This document shows, in pieces, positions 47,757 to 58,734 of a stretch of DNA of 64,000 nucleotides. The stretch is from contig NZ_CAMZOF010000006.1 in assembly GCF_947331435.1 (NCBI RefSeq), forward strand, positions 248,001 through 312,000, given 5' to 3'. Numbering within the stretch: the first letter of the stretch is position 1; every line of letters starts with the position of its first letter. Source of the DNA: Pelagibius sp. Alg239-R121. GTDB lineage: Bacteria > Pseudomonadota > Alphaproteobacteria > Kiloniellales > Kiloniellaceae. A program made the translations under genes and the position numbers. The notes beneath the pieces were generated by a model. That model saw nothing but the letters and a program-made list of their open reading frames with translations, ran no database searches and was not told the DNA's origin.

Positions 47757-49286
47757 ATGACTGACCAGATGCTCTCCATCATCACCTTCCTGCCGCTTGT
47801 CGGCGTCTTCTTCATCCTGGTCTTTATCCGCGGCGATGAAGAGGCTGTTGCGCGCAACAGCCGTTACACGGCGCTCTGGACTTCGCTGGTGACCTTCGCG
47901 GTCTCGCTCACGCTGTGGTTCGGATTCGAACGTGGCACGCCGGAGTTCCAGTTCGTCGAGGAATACAATTGGATCCCGTCGCTCGGCTTGACCTACCGTA
48001 TGGGCGTTGACGGTATCTCCGTCCTCTTTGTGCTGCTTTCCACGCTTTTGACCCCGCTTTGTATCCTGGCCAGCTGGGATTCGGTGAAAACCCGTGTGCG
48101 GGAGTACATGGTCGCGTTCCTGGCGCTCGAAACGCTGATGGTCGGCATGTTCTGTGCGCTCGACTTCATGCTGTTCTACGTCTTCTTCGAGGGCGTGCTG
48201 ATTCCGATGTTCCTGATTATCGGGATCTGGGGCGGCGCCCGCCGGGTCTACGCGGCCTTTAAGTTCTTCCTCTATACGCTGCTCGGCTCGGTCCTGATGC
48301 TGCTCGCCATCATGGCGATCTATTTCCAGACCGGAACGATGGATATCGTAACGCTGGTATCCAACGCCCAGATCCCCGGCAATATGCAGCTGTGGCTGTG
48401 GCTAGCGTTCTTCGCTTCTTTTGCCGTCAAGGTGCCGATGTGGCCGGTTCACACCTGGCTGCCGGATGCACACGTCGAGGCGCCGACGGCCGGTTCCGTC
48501 ATTCTGGCCGGCGTTCTGCTGAAGATGGGGGCTTACGGCTTCCTGCGTTTTTCGCTGCCGATCATGCCCGAGGCTTCGGCTTACTTCACGCCGCTGGTCT
48601 TTACGCTGTCGATCATTGCCGTGATCTATACCTCACTGGTTGCCTTGGCGCAGGAGGACATGAAGAAGCTGATCGCCTATTCGTCCGTCGCACATATGGG
48701 CTTTGTGACCATCGGTATCTTTACGATGAACCAGCAGGGCATCGAAGGCGCGATCTTCCAGATGCTGTCGCACGGCATCGTCTCAGGCGCTTTGTTCCTC
48801 TGCGTCGGTGTGATCTACGACCGCATGCACACCCGCGAAATCGATCGTTACGGCGGGCTGGTCGAACGCATGCCGGCTTATTCGGTGATTTTCATCGTGT
48901 TCACGCTGGCGTCGGTTGGCCTGCCTGGGACGGGTGGTTTCGTCGGCGAATTCCTAGTGCTGGTCGGGGCCTTTCAGGCAAACACCTTGGTGGCATTGCT
49001 GGCAGCAAGCGGCATGGTGCTGGGCGCGGCCTATATGCTCTATCTCTACCGGCGCGTGATCTTCGGCCGCCTGACCAAGGAGGATCTGATGACGATTCTC
49101 GATATGAATTGGCGGGAAAAGGCGGTTTTTGCACCGTTGCTGGTCATCGTACTCTGGATGGGGATCTACCCGGTTTCTTTCCTCGACGTGATGTCGGCGT
49201 CGGTGAGCAATTTGATCGAAAACTACAATGCCACTCTGGCGGCTTCGGACGGTGTGTCCCTGGCCAGCCTCTGGTCGGACAAGTAA
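47757..49286 (+). CDS. nuoM: NADH-quinone oxidoreductase subunit M
   Basis: 509 residues, ND4-type antiporter-like subunit with 14 helices. '[18 protein letters not shown]' (conserved Glu), '[39 protein letters not shown]' (Lys/His channel). Proton pumping module in the membrane arm. Followed after 15 bases by nuoN. Confidence 0.98.
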   Translation: MTDQMLSIITFLPLVGVFFILVFIRGDEEAVARNSRYTALWTSLVTFAVSLTLWFGFERGTPEFQFVEEYNWIPSLGLTYRMGVDGISVLFVLLSTLLTPLCILASWDSVKTRVREYMVAFLALETLMVGMFCALDFMLFYVFFEGVLIPMFLIIGIWGGARRVYAAFKFFLYTLLGSVLMLLAIMAIYFQTGTMDIVTLVSNAQIPGNMQLWLWLAFFASFAVKVPMWPVHTWLPDAHVEAPTAGSVILAGVLLKMGAYGFLRFSLPIMPEASAYFTPLVFTLSIIAVIYTSLVALAQEDMKKLIAYSSVAHMGFVTIGIFTMNQQGIEGAIFQMLSHGIVSGALFLCVGVIYDRMHTREIDRYGGLVERMPAYSVIFIVFTLASVGLPGTGGFVGEFLVLVGAFQANTLVALLAASGMVLGAAYMLYLYRRVIFGRLTKEDLMTILDMNWREKAVFAPLLVIVLWMGIYPVSFLDVMSASVSNLIENYNATLAASDGVSLASLWSDK

Positions 49287-49301
49287 GGCTAGGAAGCGGA
49301 T

Positions 49302-50750
49302 ATGATTTCTGCAGATCTCATGGCGGTATTGCCGGAACTCTTCCTGGCCTGCGCTGCGATCGGACTGCTGATGCTGGGCGTGTTTCGCGGCAACAGCGCC
49401 ACCCAGTTGGTCTCGACTCTTTCAGTTGTGACTCTGATCGTGACCTTTGCACTGATTGCGCTGCCACCTCGGCCGGAGACGGTCGCGTTCGGCGGTCTGC
49501 TGACCATGGACGGCTTCGGCGATTTTATGAAGCTGCTGGTTTTGATCGGGTCCGGCGTGTCGATCGTGATGGCTCAGCGCTACATCCAGCGCGAAGACAT
49601 GAACCGTTTCGAGTTTCCGGTGCTGATGCTGTTTGCCACTCTCGGCATGATGGCCATGATCTCAGCCAACGACCTGATTTCACTCTATATGGGGCTCGAA
49701 CTGCAGAGCCTTTCGCTTTACGTAGTTGCCGCCTTCCGGCGTGACAACTTGCGCTCCAGCGAAGCCGGGCTGAAGTATTTCGTCCTCGGCGCTCTATCGT
49801 CGGGCATGCTGCTGTATGGCAGTTCGATGATTTACGGCTTCACGGGCACGACAAACTTCGATGGGATCGCTCAGACCTTCGCGGCAAGTGCCGGAAACGA
49901 TATCCCAATCGGTTTGATCGTCGGCCTGGTCTTCCTCTGTGCCGGCCTTGCCTTCAAGGTCTCCGCCGTGCCGTTCCACATGTGGACACCCGATGTCTAT
50001 GAAGGTGCGCCGACTCCGGTCACCGCTTTCTTTGCGACCGCACCAAAGATTGCGGCCATGGCGTTGTTCATCCGTGTGCTGATGGAGCCTTTCGGCGGCC
50101 TGATTGATCAATGGCAGCAGATCGTCTTCTTCGTCTCTGCGGCCTCGATGATCCTGGGCGCCTTCGCGGCGATCAACCAAAGCAACATCAAGCGACTGAT
50201 GGCCTATAGCTCGATCGGTCATATCGGTTACGCGCTGATCGGTTTGGCGAGCGGGACCGAGCAGGGCATCAGCGGTATTGTGATTTACCTGACCATCTAC
50301 GTTTTCATGAATCTCGGAACCTTCGCCTGCATCCTTTGCATGCGTCAGAAGGACCGGATGGTCGAAGGGATCGATGACCTCAAGGGCTTGAGCAAGACCC
50401 AGCCCATGATGGCCCTGGCCCTGGCGATTTTCATGTTCTCCATGGCAGGTATTCCGCCGCTCGCAGGCTTTTTCGGCAAGCTCTACATCTTTCTGGCAGC
50501 GATTGAAGCCCAGCTCTACATCCTTGCTGTGCTCGGTGTCCTGACTTCGGTGGTCGGCGCTTTCTATTATCTGCGTATCATCAAGCTGATGTATTTCGAT
50601 GAGCCCGCCGAGAGTTTCGATCGCCCGATCGGTCGCGAAATGACGGCAGTACTCATAATTACGGGCGTCTTTACGCTGCTGTTTTTCGTCGCTCCGGGAC
50701 CGGTGGTCGATAGTGCCGCCGCTGCCGCTGCCACCTTGTTCCCGGGATGA
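49302..50750 (+). CDS. nuoN: NADH-quinone oxidoreductase subunit N
   Basis: 482 residues, ND2-type antiporter-like subunit. '[17 protein letters not shown]' (Glu), '[38 protein letters not shown]' (Lys/His) and '[20 protein letters not shown]'. Last complex I gene; its stop overlaps birA by four bases, so the housekeeping genes behind it share the transcript at least in part. Confidence 0.98.
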   Translation: MISADLMAVLPELFLACAAIGLLMLGVFRGNSATQLVSTLSVVTLIVTFALIALPPRPETVAFGGLLTMDGFGDFMKLLVLIGSGVSIVMAQRYIQREDMNRFEFPVLMLFATLGMMAMISANDLISLYMGLELQSLSLYVVAAFRRDNLRSSEAGLKYFVLGALSSGMLLYGSSMIYGFTGTTNFDGIAQTFAASAGNDIPIGLIVGLVFLCAGLAFKVSAVPFHMWTPDVYEGAPTPVTAFFATAPKIAAMALFIRVLMEPFGGLIDQWQQIVFFVSAASMILGAFAAINQSNIKRLMAYSSIGHIGYALIGLASGTEQGISGIVIYLTIYVFMNLGTFACILCMRQKDRMVEGIDDLKGLSKTQPMMALALAIFMFSMAGIPPLAGFFGKLYIFLAAIEAQLYILAVLGVLTSVVGAFYYLRIIKLMYFDEPAESFDRPIGREMTAVLIITGVFTLLFFVAPGPVVDSAAAAAATLFPG

Positions 50751-51535
50751 CTTCTGGGGCAGCTGGGGCACCGCCGGGCGGCTTACCGGTCTTGCCGCCA
50801 GTTTTCAATTTGATCGCGCTGGATAGCGTCGGCAGCACGAACGACGAAGCGCGGCGGCTTGCCGAAGAAGGTGCAGCGCACGGCACGATTGTCTGGGCTG
50901 GCGAGCAAACCACGGGCAGGGGCCGTCAGGGCCGCAGCTGGACCAGCCCGCGCGGCAATCTCTATCTCTCTCTGGTGTTGCGTCCCGAGTGCGCCTTGAG
51001 CGAGGCGGCCCAGGTGAGTTTTGTCGCCTGTGTTGCGCTTGGGGAGGCGGTCGCTGCCTTGGCGGGCAAGCAGGTCGTGGTGACCTATAAATGGCCCAAC
51101 GACGTGATGTTCAATGCCAAGAAAGGTGCGGGGGTTTTGCTCGAATCCAAATCCACGCCCGCGGGCGGCCTGGATTGGCTGATCCTCGGCATGGGGACCA
51201 ATATCGAACATTTCCCGGACGATGCACGTTATCCGGCCAGTTCGCTCCGCAAGGAAGGTGCCGATACGACCCTGGTACCGGCAATTTTACTGGAAGAACT
51301 TGCCCGGCAACTCGATATCTGGCTGGAGATCTGGCGCAATCGCGGATTTCGAGATATCCGTGCGGCCTGGAAGGAACGCGCGCAGGGGCTGGGTAAACCG
51401 ATTGAAGTCCGTCTTCCCAAGGAAACCCTTACCGGTGTGTTCGGTGATTTAGACGGCGACGGCGCACTGTTATTGAAAAATGCCGATGGCGGCACGCGGA
51501 CCATCACCGCGGGCGATGTCTTTCCCGGGGCCTGA
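50747..51535 (+). CDS. birA: Biotin--[acetyl-CoA-carboxylase] ligase, no DNA-binding domain
   Basis: 262 residues. '[18 protein letters not shown]' and '[27 protein letters not shown]' form the biotinyl-AMP site, '[21 protein letters not shown]' binds biotin, and a short C-terminal SH3-like domain follows. The N-terminal winged helix of E. coli BirA is absent, so it acts as an enzyme only, not as a bio-operon repressor. Overlaps nuoN. Confidence 0.96.
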   Translation: MTSGAAGAPPGGLPVLPPVFNLIALDSVGSTNDEARRLAEEGAAHGTIVWAGEQTTGRGRQGRSWTSPRGNLYLSLVLRPECALSEAAQVSFVACVALGEAVAALAGKQVVVTYKWPNDVMFNAKKGAGVLLESKSTPAGGLDWLILGMGTNIEHFPDDARYPASSLRKEGADTTLVPAILLEELARQLDIWLEIWRNRGFRDIRAAWKERAQGLGKPIEVRLPKETLTGVFGDLDGDGALLLKNADGGTRTITAGDVFPGA

Positions 51536-51609
51536 CGCATTTTCGATGACAGGCACTACGGCGTGACGCCGATAGGAAATGGCGGCGGGTAAGCCGATCG
51601 GAGACGAAA

Positions 51610-52389
51610 ATGCTGCTGACGATTGATTCTGGAAACACCAACGTTGTCTTTGCCGTTTACGACGGTGAAGATCAACGCGCGGTCTGGCGCGCATCGAGTG
51701 ATCCGAGACGGACAGCCGACGAATATGCAGTCTGGCTGTCCCAACTGATGGCCTTGAAGGATCTGACGCTCAAGGATGTGACCGGCGTGATCATCGCCAA
51801 CGTCGTGCCGGCAGCGCGCTTTAGCCTGCGCAAGCTTTGCACGCTTTATTTCGACTACGAACCCCTGTTCATCGGGGCACCCGAAGTGGATCTGGGTATT
51901 CAGAACCTCATAGACCGGCCGGAGAGTGCGGGCGCGGACCGCCTGGTGAATGCGGTCGCCGCGCATCATTTGTACGGCGGCCCGGCGATCGTGATCGACT
52001 TCGGCACGGCAACCAACTTCGATATTGTGGATGGTGACGGCAACTACATCGGCGGTGTGCTGGCACCCGCAGCGCAGCATTCGGTGGAAGCGCTCTACCG
52101 GGTTGCAGCACAGCTGCCGCGGGTTTCGATCGAACGCCCTGAAAAGGTTATCGGCAAGGATACCGTACCGGCCATGCAGTCAGGCGTTTTCTGGGGCTAC
52201 GTCGGCCTGATCGAAGGCTTGACCAGCCGGATCAAGAAGGAATTCGGACAGGACATGAGAGTAATTGGCACCGGTGGATTGGCGCCGATCTATGCCGCTG
52301 CGACGGATGCGATTGACGACGTCGACCAGGACTTGACCTTGCGGGGGCTTGTACTCGTGTACGGTCACAATACGGCGGAGAAGGCATGA
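51610..52389 (+). CDS. coaX: Type III pantothenate kinase
   Basis: 259 residues, ASKHA fold. 'IDSGNTNVVFAVYDG' is the phosphate-binding loop, 'GADRLVNAVAAHHLYGGPAIVIDFGTATNFDIV' contains the catalytic Asp and substrate loop, and 'VIGTGGLAPIYA' is the second ATP element. First step of coenzyme A synthesis. Overlaps rnj by four bases (ATGA), as in many alphaproteobacteria. AGACG-type weak ribosome site upstream. Confidence 0.97.
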   Translation: MLLTIDSGNTNVVFAVYDGEDQRAVWRASSDPRRTADEYAVWLSQLMALKDLTLKDVTGVIIANVVPAARFSLRKLCTLYFDYEPLFIGAPEVDLGIQNLIDRPESAGADRLVNAVAAHHLYGGPAIVIDFGTATNFDIVDGDGNYIGGVLAPAAQHSVEALYRVAAQLPRVSIERPEKVIGKDTVPAMQSGVFWGYVGLIEGLTSRIKKEFGQDMRVIGTGGLAPIYAAATDAIDDVDQDLTLRGLVLVYGHNTAEKA

Positions 52390-54080
52390 AGCCAAAGCTC
52401 AATCCCGGCAATGACGAACTCTTCTTCCTGCCGCTGGGCGGGGCAGGGGAGATCGGGATGAATCTCAATCTCTACGGCCATGACGGCCAATGGCTGATGG
52501 TCGATCTTGGGATTACCTTCGCCGGCCCCGAACTTCCCGGTGTCGATGTGCTGATGCCCGATCCCCGTTTCATCGTGGAGCGGCGCGAGCAGCTGGTCGG
52601 TTTGATGCTCACCCACGCTCATGAAGACCACATTGGCGCAGTGCCTTATCTCTGGTCGCAGCTGCGCTGTCCGATCTATGCGACGCCCTTCACGCGTTCG
52701 ATGGTGGAGCGCAAGCTTAAGGAAGCCGGCCTCTACGAAGCGGCACCGATCACGGAGATCCCAATGTCGGGAAGGTTCTCGGTCGGGCATTTCGAGATCG
52801 AGCTGATCACGCTCACGCATTCTATTCCCGAACCCAATGCCGTGGTCATCCACACGCCTGCAGGCAATGTCCTGCATACCGGCGACTGGAAACTGGATGA
52901 CGATCCGCTGGTTGGGGACACCTTCGACGAAGCCCGTCTGAAGGCGCTTGCCGACGAAGATGTCCTGGCCATGGTCTGCGACTCGACCAATGCCCTCAAT
53001 GCCGAAGAAACCGGTTCGGAAAGCGAGGTGCGCGAGCATCTGATGGAGCTGGTGGGTGGCTTGGAACAGCGTGTCGCCATCGCCTGCTTCGCCAGCAACG
53101 TTGCACGCTTTGAGACCATCGTGCGGGCGGCGGAAGCGCATGGCCGGCGTGTCGCGCTTCTGGGCCGTTCCATGCACCGGATTCACGAGGCCGCCAGGGA
53201 AAACGGCTACATGCCGGATCTGCCGCCGTTTCTTTCGGAAAAAGATATCGACTATCTGCCGCGCAACGAGGTGCTGCTGCTCTGTACCGGAAGCCAGGGC
53301 GAGCCGCGGTCCGCACTTTGGCGCATTGCCCACGGCGACCACCGGGAAGTCCATCTGGACGAGGGAGATGCAGTGATCTTTTCCTCGCGCGTGATCCCAG
53401 GCAACGAAACCTCGATCTTTGCGTTGCAGAATACCCTGGTAAAGCGGGGGATCCAGGTGATTACCGACGACGACGCCTTCATCCATGTTTCGGGACATCC
53501 AGGCCGTCCGGAACTGGCTCAGATGTATCAGTGGGTCCGGCCCCGCGTTGCTGTGCCGGTTCATGGCGAGCAGCGTCATCTGACGGCGCATGCGGAACTG
53601 GCACGCGAATGCCAGGTGCCGGAGCAGATTGCGGGCGAGAACGGGGCGCTGATCCGTTTGGCGCCGGGGCGCGCAAAGGTGATCGATCAGGTGCAGACCG
53701 GGCGTCTGGCCGTCGAGGGCAGCCGGCTGCTCAGCACCGAGAGCCCGATCTTGCGGGAGCGTCAGCGGATGGCCTACAACGGCGCGGCTGCGGTGACTCT
53801 GGCCCTGAACGCGAAGGGTACGCTTGTCGATGAGCCTCAGTTGACCTTTCACGGTGTCTATGACGACGATCTGGACGAAGATCAGATCGATGATGTACTT
53901 GATGCTATCGAACAGGCGATACAAAGCCTTCGCCCGGCTGAGCGCCGGGATGATGCCTCAGTTGCGGAAGCTGTGAGAGTGGCGGTGCGACGATCGGTCA
54001 AGCGGGATCTGGAGAAGAAACCTGTTACGACAGTGCATGTTGTGCGCCTGGAGTCTGATCGCGTTCCACTGAAGCAGTGA
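52386..54080 (+). CDS. rnj: Ribonuclease J
   Basis: 564 residues, metallo-beta-lactamase/beta-CASP exo- and endoribonuclease. Metal site 'LTHAHEDHIGAVPYLW' (HxHxDH), 'GDWKLDDDPLVG', beta-CASP 'GRSMHRIHEAA', 'LLCTGSQGEPRSALWRIA' and 'HVSGHPGRPEL', then 'VPVHGEQRHL'. A C-terminal domain of about 100 residues follows. Matures and degrades RNA. Translationally coupled to coaX. Confidence 0.97.
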   Translation: MKPKLNPGNDELFFLPLGGAGEIGMNLNLYGHDGQWLMVDLGITFAGPELPGVDVLMPDPRFIVERREQLVGLMLTHAHEDHIGAVPYLWSQLRCPIYATPFTRSMVERKLKEAGLYEAAPITEIPMSGRFSVGHFEIELITLTHSIPEPNAVVIHTPAGNVLHTGDWKLDDDPLVGDTFDEARLKALADEDVLAMVCDSTNALNAEETGSESEVREHLMELVGGLEQRVAIACFASNVARFETIVRAAEAHGRRVALLGRSMHRIHEAARENGYMPDLPPFLSEKDIDYLPRNEVLLLCTGSQGEPRSALWRIAHGDHREVHLDEGDAVIFSSRVIPGNETSIFALQNTLVKRGIQVITDDDAFIHVSGHPGRPELAQMYQWVRPRVAVPVHGEQRHLTAHAELARECQVPEQIAGENGALIRLAPGRAKVIDQVQTGRLAVEGSRLLSTESPILRERQRMAYNGAAAVTLALNAKGTLVDEPQLTFHGVYDDDLDEDQIDDVLDAIEQAIQSLRPAERRDDASVAEAVRVAVRRSVKRDLEKKPVTTVHVVRLESDRVPLKQ

Positions 54081-54183
54081 AAGGCCTGAGTCAGCCTCGA
54101 ATTGAACAATATGGAAGGCGATTGACGTCCTTGATAATTTCAATCAAGAACGATCGCATTCCAGCGAAAGCGGAGAGTTAAAG

Positions 54184-54588
54184 ATGATTGGTCGACTGAA
54201 TCACGTGGCAATAGCCGTCCCCGATCTGGATGCTGCCGTTGGGCAGTACCGGGATATGCTCGGCGGAACTGTCTCCGCGCCGCAAGCGCAGCCGGCGCAT
54301 GGCGTGACTGTGGTTTTCGTGGAGCTGCCGAATACCAAGATCGAACTCTTGCATCCGCTCGGCGAGAACTCGCCGATTGCGGCCTTTCTTGAGCGCAGCC
54401 CAAGTGGCGGTATTCATCACCTCTGCTACGAGGTTGATGATATCTACGCTGCGCGCGACAAACTGAAGGCGGAGGGCGCGCGGGTACTGGGCGACGGCGA
54501 GCCCAAGATTGGAGCCCATGACAAGCCGGTGCTGTTTCTTCACCCCAAGGATTTCTGCGGCGCTCTGATCGAGCTGGAACAGGCGTAA
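54184..54588 (+). CDS. mce: Methylmalonyl-CoA epimerase
   Basis: 134 residues, VOC fold: two beta-alpha-beta-beta-beta modules. 'RLNHVAIAVPDLDAAVGQYRDMLGG' gives the first metal His, 'GGIHHLCYEVDDIYAARDKLKAEGARVL' the second, and 'GALIELEQ' the Glu. Interconverts (R)- and (S)-methylmalonyl-CoA, so propionyl-CoA is likely used through methylmalonyl-CoA mutase elsewhere in the genome. Confidence 0.94.
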   Translation: MIGRLNHVAIAVPDLDAAVGQYRDMLGGTVSAPQAQPAHGVTVVFVELPNTKIELLHPLGENSPIAAFLERSPSGGIHHLCYEVDDIYAARDKLKAEGARVLGDGEPKIGAHDKPVLFLHPKDFCGALIELEQA

Positions 54589-54621
54589 GAGCGCAAACCA
54601 AAGCGGGCAGAAAGTCATCCT

Positions 54622-54858
54622 ATGAACTGGTTTACCGGCATTCTGGTCTACGTCATCGTCTGGTGGGTCGTACTTTTCATGGTGCTGCCGTGGGGTGTGC
54701 GCCGCGAAGAGAACCCGGAGGAGGGGCACGAGGCCGGTGCGCCGGTCAATCCCATGCTGGGGCGCAAGGTCCTCATCACCTCTGGTATCGCTGCGGTTAT
54801 CTGGGGTGCCGTTTACGTCGCGATCGAAAAAGGTCTTTTGCCGTTTAGCGTCAAGTAG
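54622..54858 (+). CDS. DUF1467 family membrane protein
   Basis: 78 residues. Helix 1 about residues 5-26 ('GILVYVIVWWVVLFMVLPWGV'), a polar loop with 'EEGHEAGAPVNPMLGRK', helix 2 about 50-70. The family is almost confined to alphaproteobacteria and typically sits between mce and proS. Function unknown. Confidence 0.88.
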   Translation: MNWFTGILVYVIVWWVVLFMVLPWGVRREENPEEGHEAGAPVNPMLGRKVLITSGIAAVIWGAVYVAIEKGLLPFSVK

Positions 54859-55384
54859 GCGGCCGAACCCAATCTTCCCACCGCACCGCTTCTTGACCGT
54901 TTTGCCAAAAAATAAGGCAAGCCCTCTGATGAGAAAGGCTTGCCACATTAAATAAGCGCTTTGTCTTTTTGCCGCGAGTTTTTCACTCGCTTGAATGTCT
55001 CAAACTGTCGGGCCCCCTAAACTTGGACCGTACCGCGCGGGCGGCTTATAATTTTTAGTTGCACTCTTGTAGATCAAGTTCTTCAGGCCGTCACGAAATT
55101 TTTCGGAGAAATCCGCCATATTTTCGCTGCACTGCAGCAAAAATATGGCAAGCGAGAGCAGAAAACCGGCGGATTTCTGTGCAAAAAATGGTATTTGCAT
55201 AAGACCTATTACGATGGTTAAGACGGCTGTTAACCGAACCAATTGGTCGGTATCGGAGTGCGATTCCCGATTCTGATTGTTCTCTATGCTGCGGCGCCGA
55301 ACTTTTGGGCATTTGCCGCAAGAATCCTTCCGGAGGAGAAAAGGCGTTGTTATTTCCTTAACGCGCGCGTTTTACGCTGCAGGG
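54859..55384. other. Structured spacer before the next gene
   Basis: No confident gene in about 525 bases. It contains GGCAAGCC/GGCTTGCC at 54916-54944, with a T-rich tail if read on the minus strand, and the large inverted repeats at 55107-55178 listed separately. A minus-strand 80-codon frame overlaps the repeats and is doubtful. Confidence 0.45.
55107..55178. repeat. Nested inverted repeats (alternative hairpins)
   Basis: An outer 11-bp pair AGAAATCCGCC/GGCGGATTTCT (55107-55117, 55168-55178) and an inner 16-base pair with one mismatch (55115-55130 with 55134-55149, loop of 3). The two share GCC at 55115-55117, so they compete. Strong RNA or cruciform structure is expected. Confidence 0.7.
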
Positions 55385-55897
55385 ATGCGTCGCACCGGAA
55401 TCCCTTTGGTTCTCAAAACGCTCACGGGCTGCTGTTGTCTGCTTTTATGCAGCGCGGTTGCCGAGAGGGCGGCGCTTGGTGCCCAACAGGCGGAAGAGAC
55501 CGGTGACGCTAAGCGGACTGTTACTGTTGAATTGAGCCCCACGCAGTGCCGGCGTTTGACCCGGCATGAGCCCAGCGCAGATGTAGCATTTCAGCCGGGC
55601 GTCGACGCGCGAGGCCGCCCGGTTGCCCCGGTGGACCTGAACGCAGATGGCCAAGGCTATGTGCCGCGGATAGAGCCACCGAAGCGGATCGTAATCCCAA
55701 TCGAAATCGATCTCTTCGATCGCTTTGGCATTCCGGTAAATCCTGCGCTGTTTGAGGCCGATGCCCAGGTGGGCGAAGTCGTCTATGAAAACGGCAAGCT
55801 CTATTATAACGGCCAGCGGCTGGCTGACGGTGCCTCGGACGAGATTATCCAGCGTTGCCGTGAGCGGCTGGAGGCTGAAACGGCGATCCCACGCTAA
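55385..55897 (+). CDS. Secreted protein of unknown function
   Basis: 170 residues from ATG 55385; the start is uncertain because GGAGGAG lies farther upstream at 55333 and an in-frame ATG at 55277 exists. Signal peptide 'GIPLVLKTLTGCCCLLLCSA'. Mature part: 'HEPSADVAFQPGVDARGRPVAPVDLNADGQGYVPRI', then 'IPIEIDLFDRFGIPVNPALFEADAQVGEVVYENGKLYYNGQRL'. I recall proteins with this 'D-V-A-F/Y-x-P-G-V-D ... N-G-Q-x-L' pattern in other alphaproteobacteria, without a function. Confidence 0.65.
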   Translation: MRRTGIPLVLKTLTGCCCLLLCSAVAERAALGAQQAEETGDAKRTVTVELSPTQCRRLTRHEPSADVAFQPGVDARGRPVAPVDLNADGQGYVPRIEPPKRIVIPIEIDLFDRFGIPVNPALFEADAQVGEVVYENGKLYYNGQRLADGASDEIIQRCRERLEAETAIPR

Positions 55898-56162
55898 AGC
55901 GCAGTCCTCTGCTAATCATGCGATTTGGAGCTGATTCACGTGTTTTGACGAGATCACGAACAGGTTCCGAAAAAGCATGATCTGCGCTTGCCGCGGGATT
56001 TACCTGTCTCAAAGCCTGTGATCGACCCGGTAATTCCCTGGTGCTGCCATGGACATGCCTTATTCCATCCCATATACAGAACTCGGTTTTGTTCATTCGG
56101 TTGCAGCCGCTCGTTTTAAGCTGGCTCACCTGGCCTGTCGTGTTTGGCTCAAAGAGGAATAG

Positions 56163-57482
56163 ATGCGTCTCTCCAACTATTTTATGCCCACGCTCAAAGA
56201 GACGCCGACTGAGGCGCAGATTGTTTCGCACAGGCTGATGCTGCGTGCCGGGATGGTGCGTCAGGCGAGCGCCGGCATCTACTCCTGGCTGCCGCTTGGA
56301 TTGCGGGTGCTTAAGAAGATCGAGCAGATTGTACGCGAAGAGCAGGATCGCGCCGGAGCGCAGGAACTGCTGATGCCGACGATCCAGTCTGCCGATCTCT
56401 GGAAGCAGTCTGGGCGATACGAAGACTACGGCAAGGAAATGCTTCGGATCGTGGACCGGCACGAGCGCGAAATGCTCTACGGACCCACCAACGAGGAACT
56501 CATCACCGAGATCTTCCGGAGTTCGGTCAAGAGTTACCGCGATTTGCCACGCAATCTCTACCACATCCAATGGAAGTTCCGGGACGAGGTCCGCCCGCGC
56601 TTCGGCGTCATGCGCGGCCGCGAATTTCTGATGAAGGATGCCTATTCCTTCGATATTGATCGCGAGGGCGCAAAACGGGCTTACAACAAGATGTTCGTGG
56701 CTTATCTGCGAACCTATGCGCGGATGGGGCTCAAGGCCATTCCGATGGCAGCGGACACCGGGCCGATCGGCGGCGACCTCAGTCATGAATTTATCATCTT
56801 GGCGGATACCGGCGAGAGCGCGATTTTCTGCCACAACGACTATCTGGATGCCGACGTGCTCGCGACAGACGTCGACTACGGCAGTGATCTGCAGCCAATC
56901 GTCGATTCCTGGACCAAAGCCTATGCGGCAACGGATGAAAAGCACGACCAGGCCGAGTTCGAAGCGCAGGTTCCCACCGATAAGCGGGTCGAGCGCCGGG
57001 GCATCGAGGTCGGGCATATTTTCTATTTCGGCGACAAATATTCCAAGCCGCTTGGGGCCGAGGTTGTGACGGCGGACGGTGCGCAGGTGCCGGTTCACAT
57101 GGGGTCATACGGGATCGGCGTTTCGCGCCTTGTCGGCGGCATCATTGAGGCCAGCCATGATGACAACGGGATCATCTGGCCTGAATCCGTGACGCCCTTC
57201 AAGGTGGGCCTGATCAATCTGCGGGCCGGTGATGCGGACTGTGTGAACGCCTGTGACGGCGCATACGCAACACTGGAAGCTGCCGGTGTCGAGGTGCTTT
57301 ATGAAGACCGCGACAGCGGAGCGGGCGCCAAGTTCGCGGCCATGGATCTGATCGGACTGCCGTGGCAGCTCGTGATCGGTCCGCGCGGTCTGAAGAACGG
57401 CGTCGTTGAGCTGAAAAACCGGAAGACGGGCGAGCGCGAAGAGCTCACCCTGGATGCTGCGATCAACAAGCTGACGAGCTGA
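56163..57482 (+). CDS. proS: Prolyl-tRNA synthetase, short (type 2) form
   Basis: 439 residues, class II synthetase. '[15 protein letters not shown]', motif 1 near '[24 protein letters not shown]', '[13 protein letters not shown]', motif 2 '[28 protein letters not shown]', motif 3 '[17 protein letters not shown]', then the anticodon-binding domain. It lacks the inserted editing domain of E. coli ProS (572 residues), as is usual in alphaproteobacteria, so Ala-tRNA-Pro editing must be done in trans. AGAGGAAT upstream. Followed by lolC after 4 bases. Confidence 0.97.
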   Translation: MRLSNYFMPTLKETPTEAQIVSHRLMLRAGMVRQASAGIYSWLPLGLRVLKKIEQIVREEQDRAGAQELLMPTIQSADLWKQSGRYEDYGKEMLRIVDRHEREMLYGPTNEELITEIFRSSVKSYRDLPRNLYHIQWKFRDEVRPRFGVMRGREFLMKDAYSFDIDREGAKRAYNKMFVAYLRTYARMGLKAIPMAADTGPIGGDLSHEFIILADTGESAIFCHNDYLDADVLATDVDYGSDLQPIVDSWTKAYAATDEKHDQAEFEAQVPTDKRVERRGIEVGHIFYFGDKYSKPLGAEVVTADGAQVPVHMGSYGIGVSRLVGGIIEASHDDNGIIWPESVTPFKVGLINLRAGDADCVNACDGAYATLEAAGVEVLYEDRDSGAGAKFAAMDLIGLPWQLVIGPRGLKNGVVELKNRKTGEREELTLDAAINKLTS

Positions 57483-57486
57483 ATTC

Positions 57487-58734
57487 ATGATCTTTGACGC
57501 TTTCGAGCGATTGGTTGCGATGCGCTATCTGCGCACGCGCAGGAAAGAGGGCTTTATCTCGGTCATTGCCTGGATTTCCCTGATTGGGATTGCCCTTGGG
57601 GTTGCGACCCTGATTATTGTCATGGCGGTGATGAACGGGTTCCGAGAAGAGCTGTTAGGCCGGATTCTCGGTGTTAACGGCCACTTGACGCTGTACGGGA
57701 CCTCGCGGCCGATTACCGATTATGCGGATGTCAGCGAACGGGTGCGGGCCCTGACGGGGATTCACAGCGTCAATCCGCAGGTTCAGGGCGAGGTCATGGT
57801 GACCGCCCGCAGTGTCGCCACCGGCGGCCTGGTACGCGGCATGATTGGAGACGACCTAAGATCACGAAGCCTGATCGCAGATAACATTGTCTCTGGGTCC
57901 ATCGAAAAATTCGGCGGCGACGACGGTGTGGCAATCGGACGGCGCCTCGCCAACAAGCTTGGTCTTAGGGTCGGCGATCGTGTGAACCTGGTCTCGCCGA
58001 ACGGCAACACGACTGTTATGGGGACGGTCCCACGGATGAAGGCCTATCGGATCGACGCTCTGTTCGAAGTCGGCATGTTCGAATACGACAGCAGTTTTAT
58101 CTATATGCCGATCCCGGCGGCACAGCTGTTTTTCCGTCTTCCTGAACAAGCGAACGCCATTGAGGTGTTCCTGGACGATCCCGATCAAATGAAGACAGTG
58201 CTGCCGGAGATCATGGCAGCGGCCGGCGAGGGCCTGCAATCGCGGGACTGGCAGAGGGCCAACTCGACTTTTTTCAATGCGATCCAGGTCGAACGAAACG
58301 TCATGTTCTTCATTTTGTCCCTGATCATTCTGGTGGCTGCCTTCAACATTCTTTCCGGCCAGTTCATGCTGGTGAAGGACAAAGGGCGGGACATTGCGAT
58401 TCTGCGGACCATGGGTGCCACGCAGGGACAGATCATGCGGATCTTTTTCCTGAGTGGCGCGAGCATCGGCGTGGTCGGCACGATCGCCGGGTTTATACTC
58501 GGTGTCGCGTTTTCATCGAACATCGATACCATCAAGCAGTGGCTCGAAAACCTGAGCGGAGCCAGGCTGTTTCAGGCGGAGATCTATTTTCTGTCGAAGC
58601 TCCCGGCGATCGTGGATCCTGTAGAGGTCGTCCAGGTGCTTGGGATTGCGATTGTCCTATCATTCCTGGCGCCTTTGTTCCCTGCCTGGCGGGCCGCCCG
58701 TCTGGATCCGGTGGAGGCGCTTCGTTATGAATGA
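57487..58734 (+). CDS. lolC: Lipoprotein-releasing ABC transporter permease
   Basis: 415 residues, four membrane helices around a large periplasmic domain (about residues 50-270). '[47 protein letters not shown]' is the Lol N-terminus, '[32 protein letters not shown]' the MacB/FtsX-type core. Only one permease gene is present beside lolD, so it likely works as a homodimer (LolF-like) rather than LolCE. Overlaps lolD by 8 bases. Confidence 0.94.
   Translation: MIFDAFERLVAMRYLRTRRKEGFISVIAWISLIGIALGVATLIIVMAVMNGFREELLGRILGVNGHLTLYGTSRPITDYADVSERVRALTGIHSVNPQVQGEVMVTARSVATGGLVRGMIGDDLRSRSLIADNIVSGSIEKFGGDDGVAIGRRLANKLGLRVGDRVNLVSPNGNTTVMGTVPRMKAYRIDALFEVGMFEYDSSFIYMPIPAAQLFFRLPEQANAIEVFLDDPDQMKTVLPEIMAAAGEGLQSRDWQRANSTFFNAIQVERNVMFFILSLIILVAAFNILSGQFMLVKDKGRDIAILRTMGATQGQIMRIFFLSGASIGVVGTIAGFILGVAFSSNIDTIKQWLENLSGARLFQAEIYFLSKLPAIVDPVEVVQVLGIAIVLSFLAPLFPAWRAARLDPVEALRYE

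Noticed and set aside
45839-49744. Long opposite- or alternate-frame ORFs inside nuoL, nuoM and nuoN (up to 450 codons)
   Set aside because: They mirror real, highly conserved genes and arise from the GC-rich third-position bias.
55000-55242. An 80-codon minus-strand frame with a hydrophobic N-terminus; also a 39-codon part starting ATGGCGGATTTC
   Set aside because: No ribosome site, overlaps the long inverted repeats, no family recognised.
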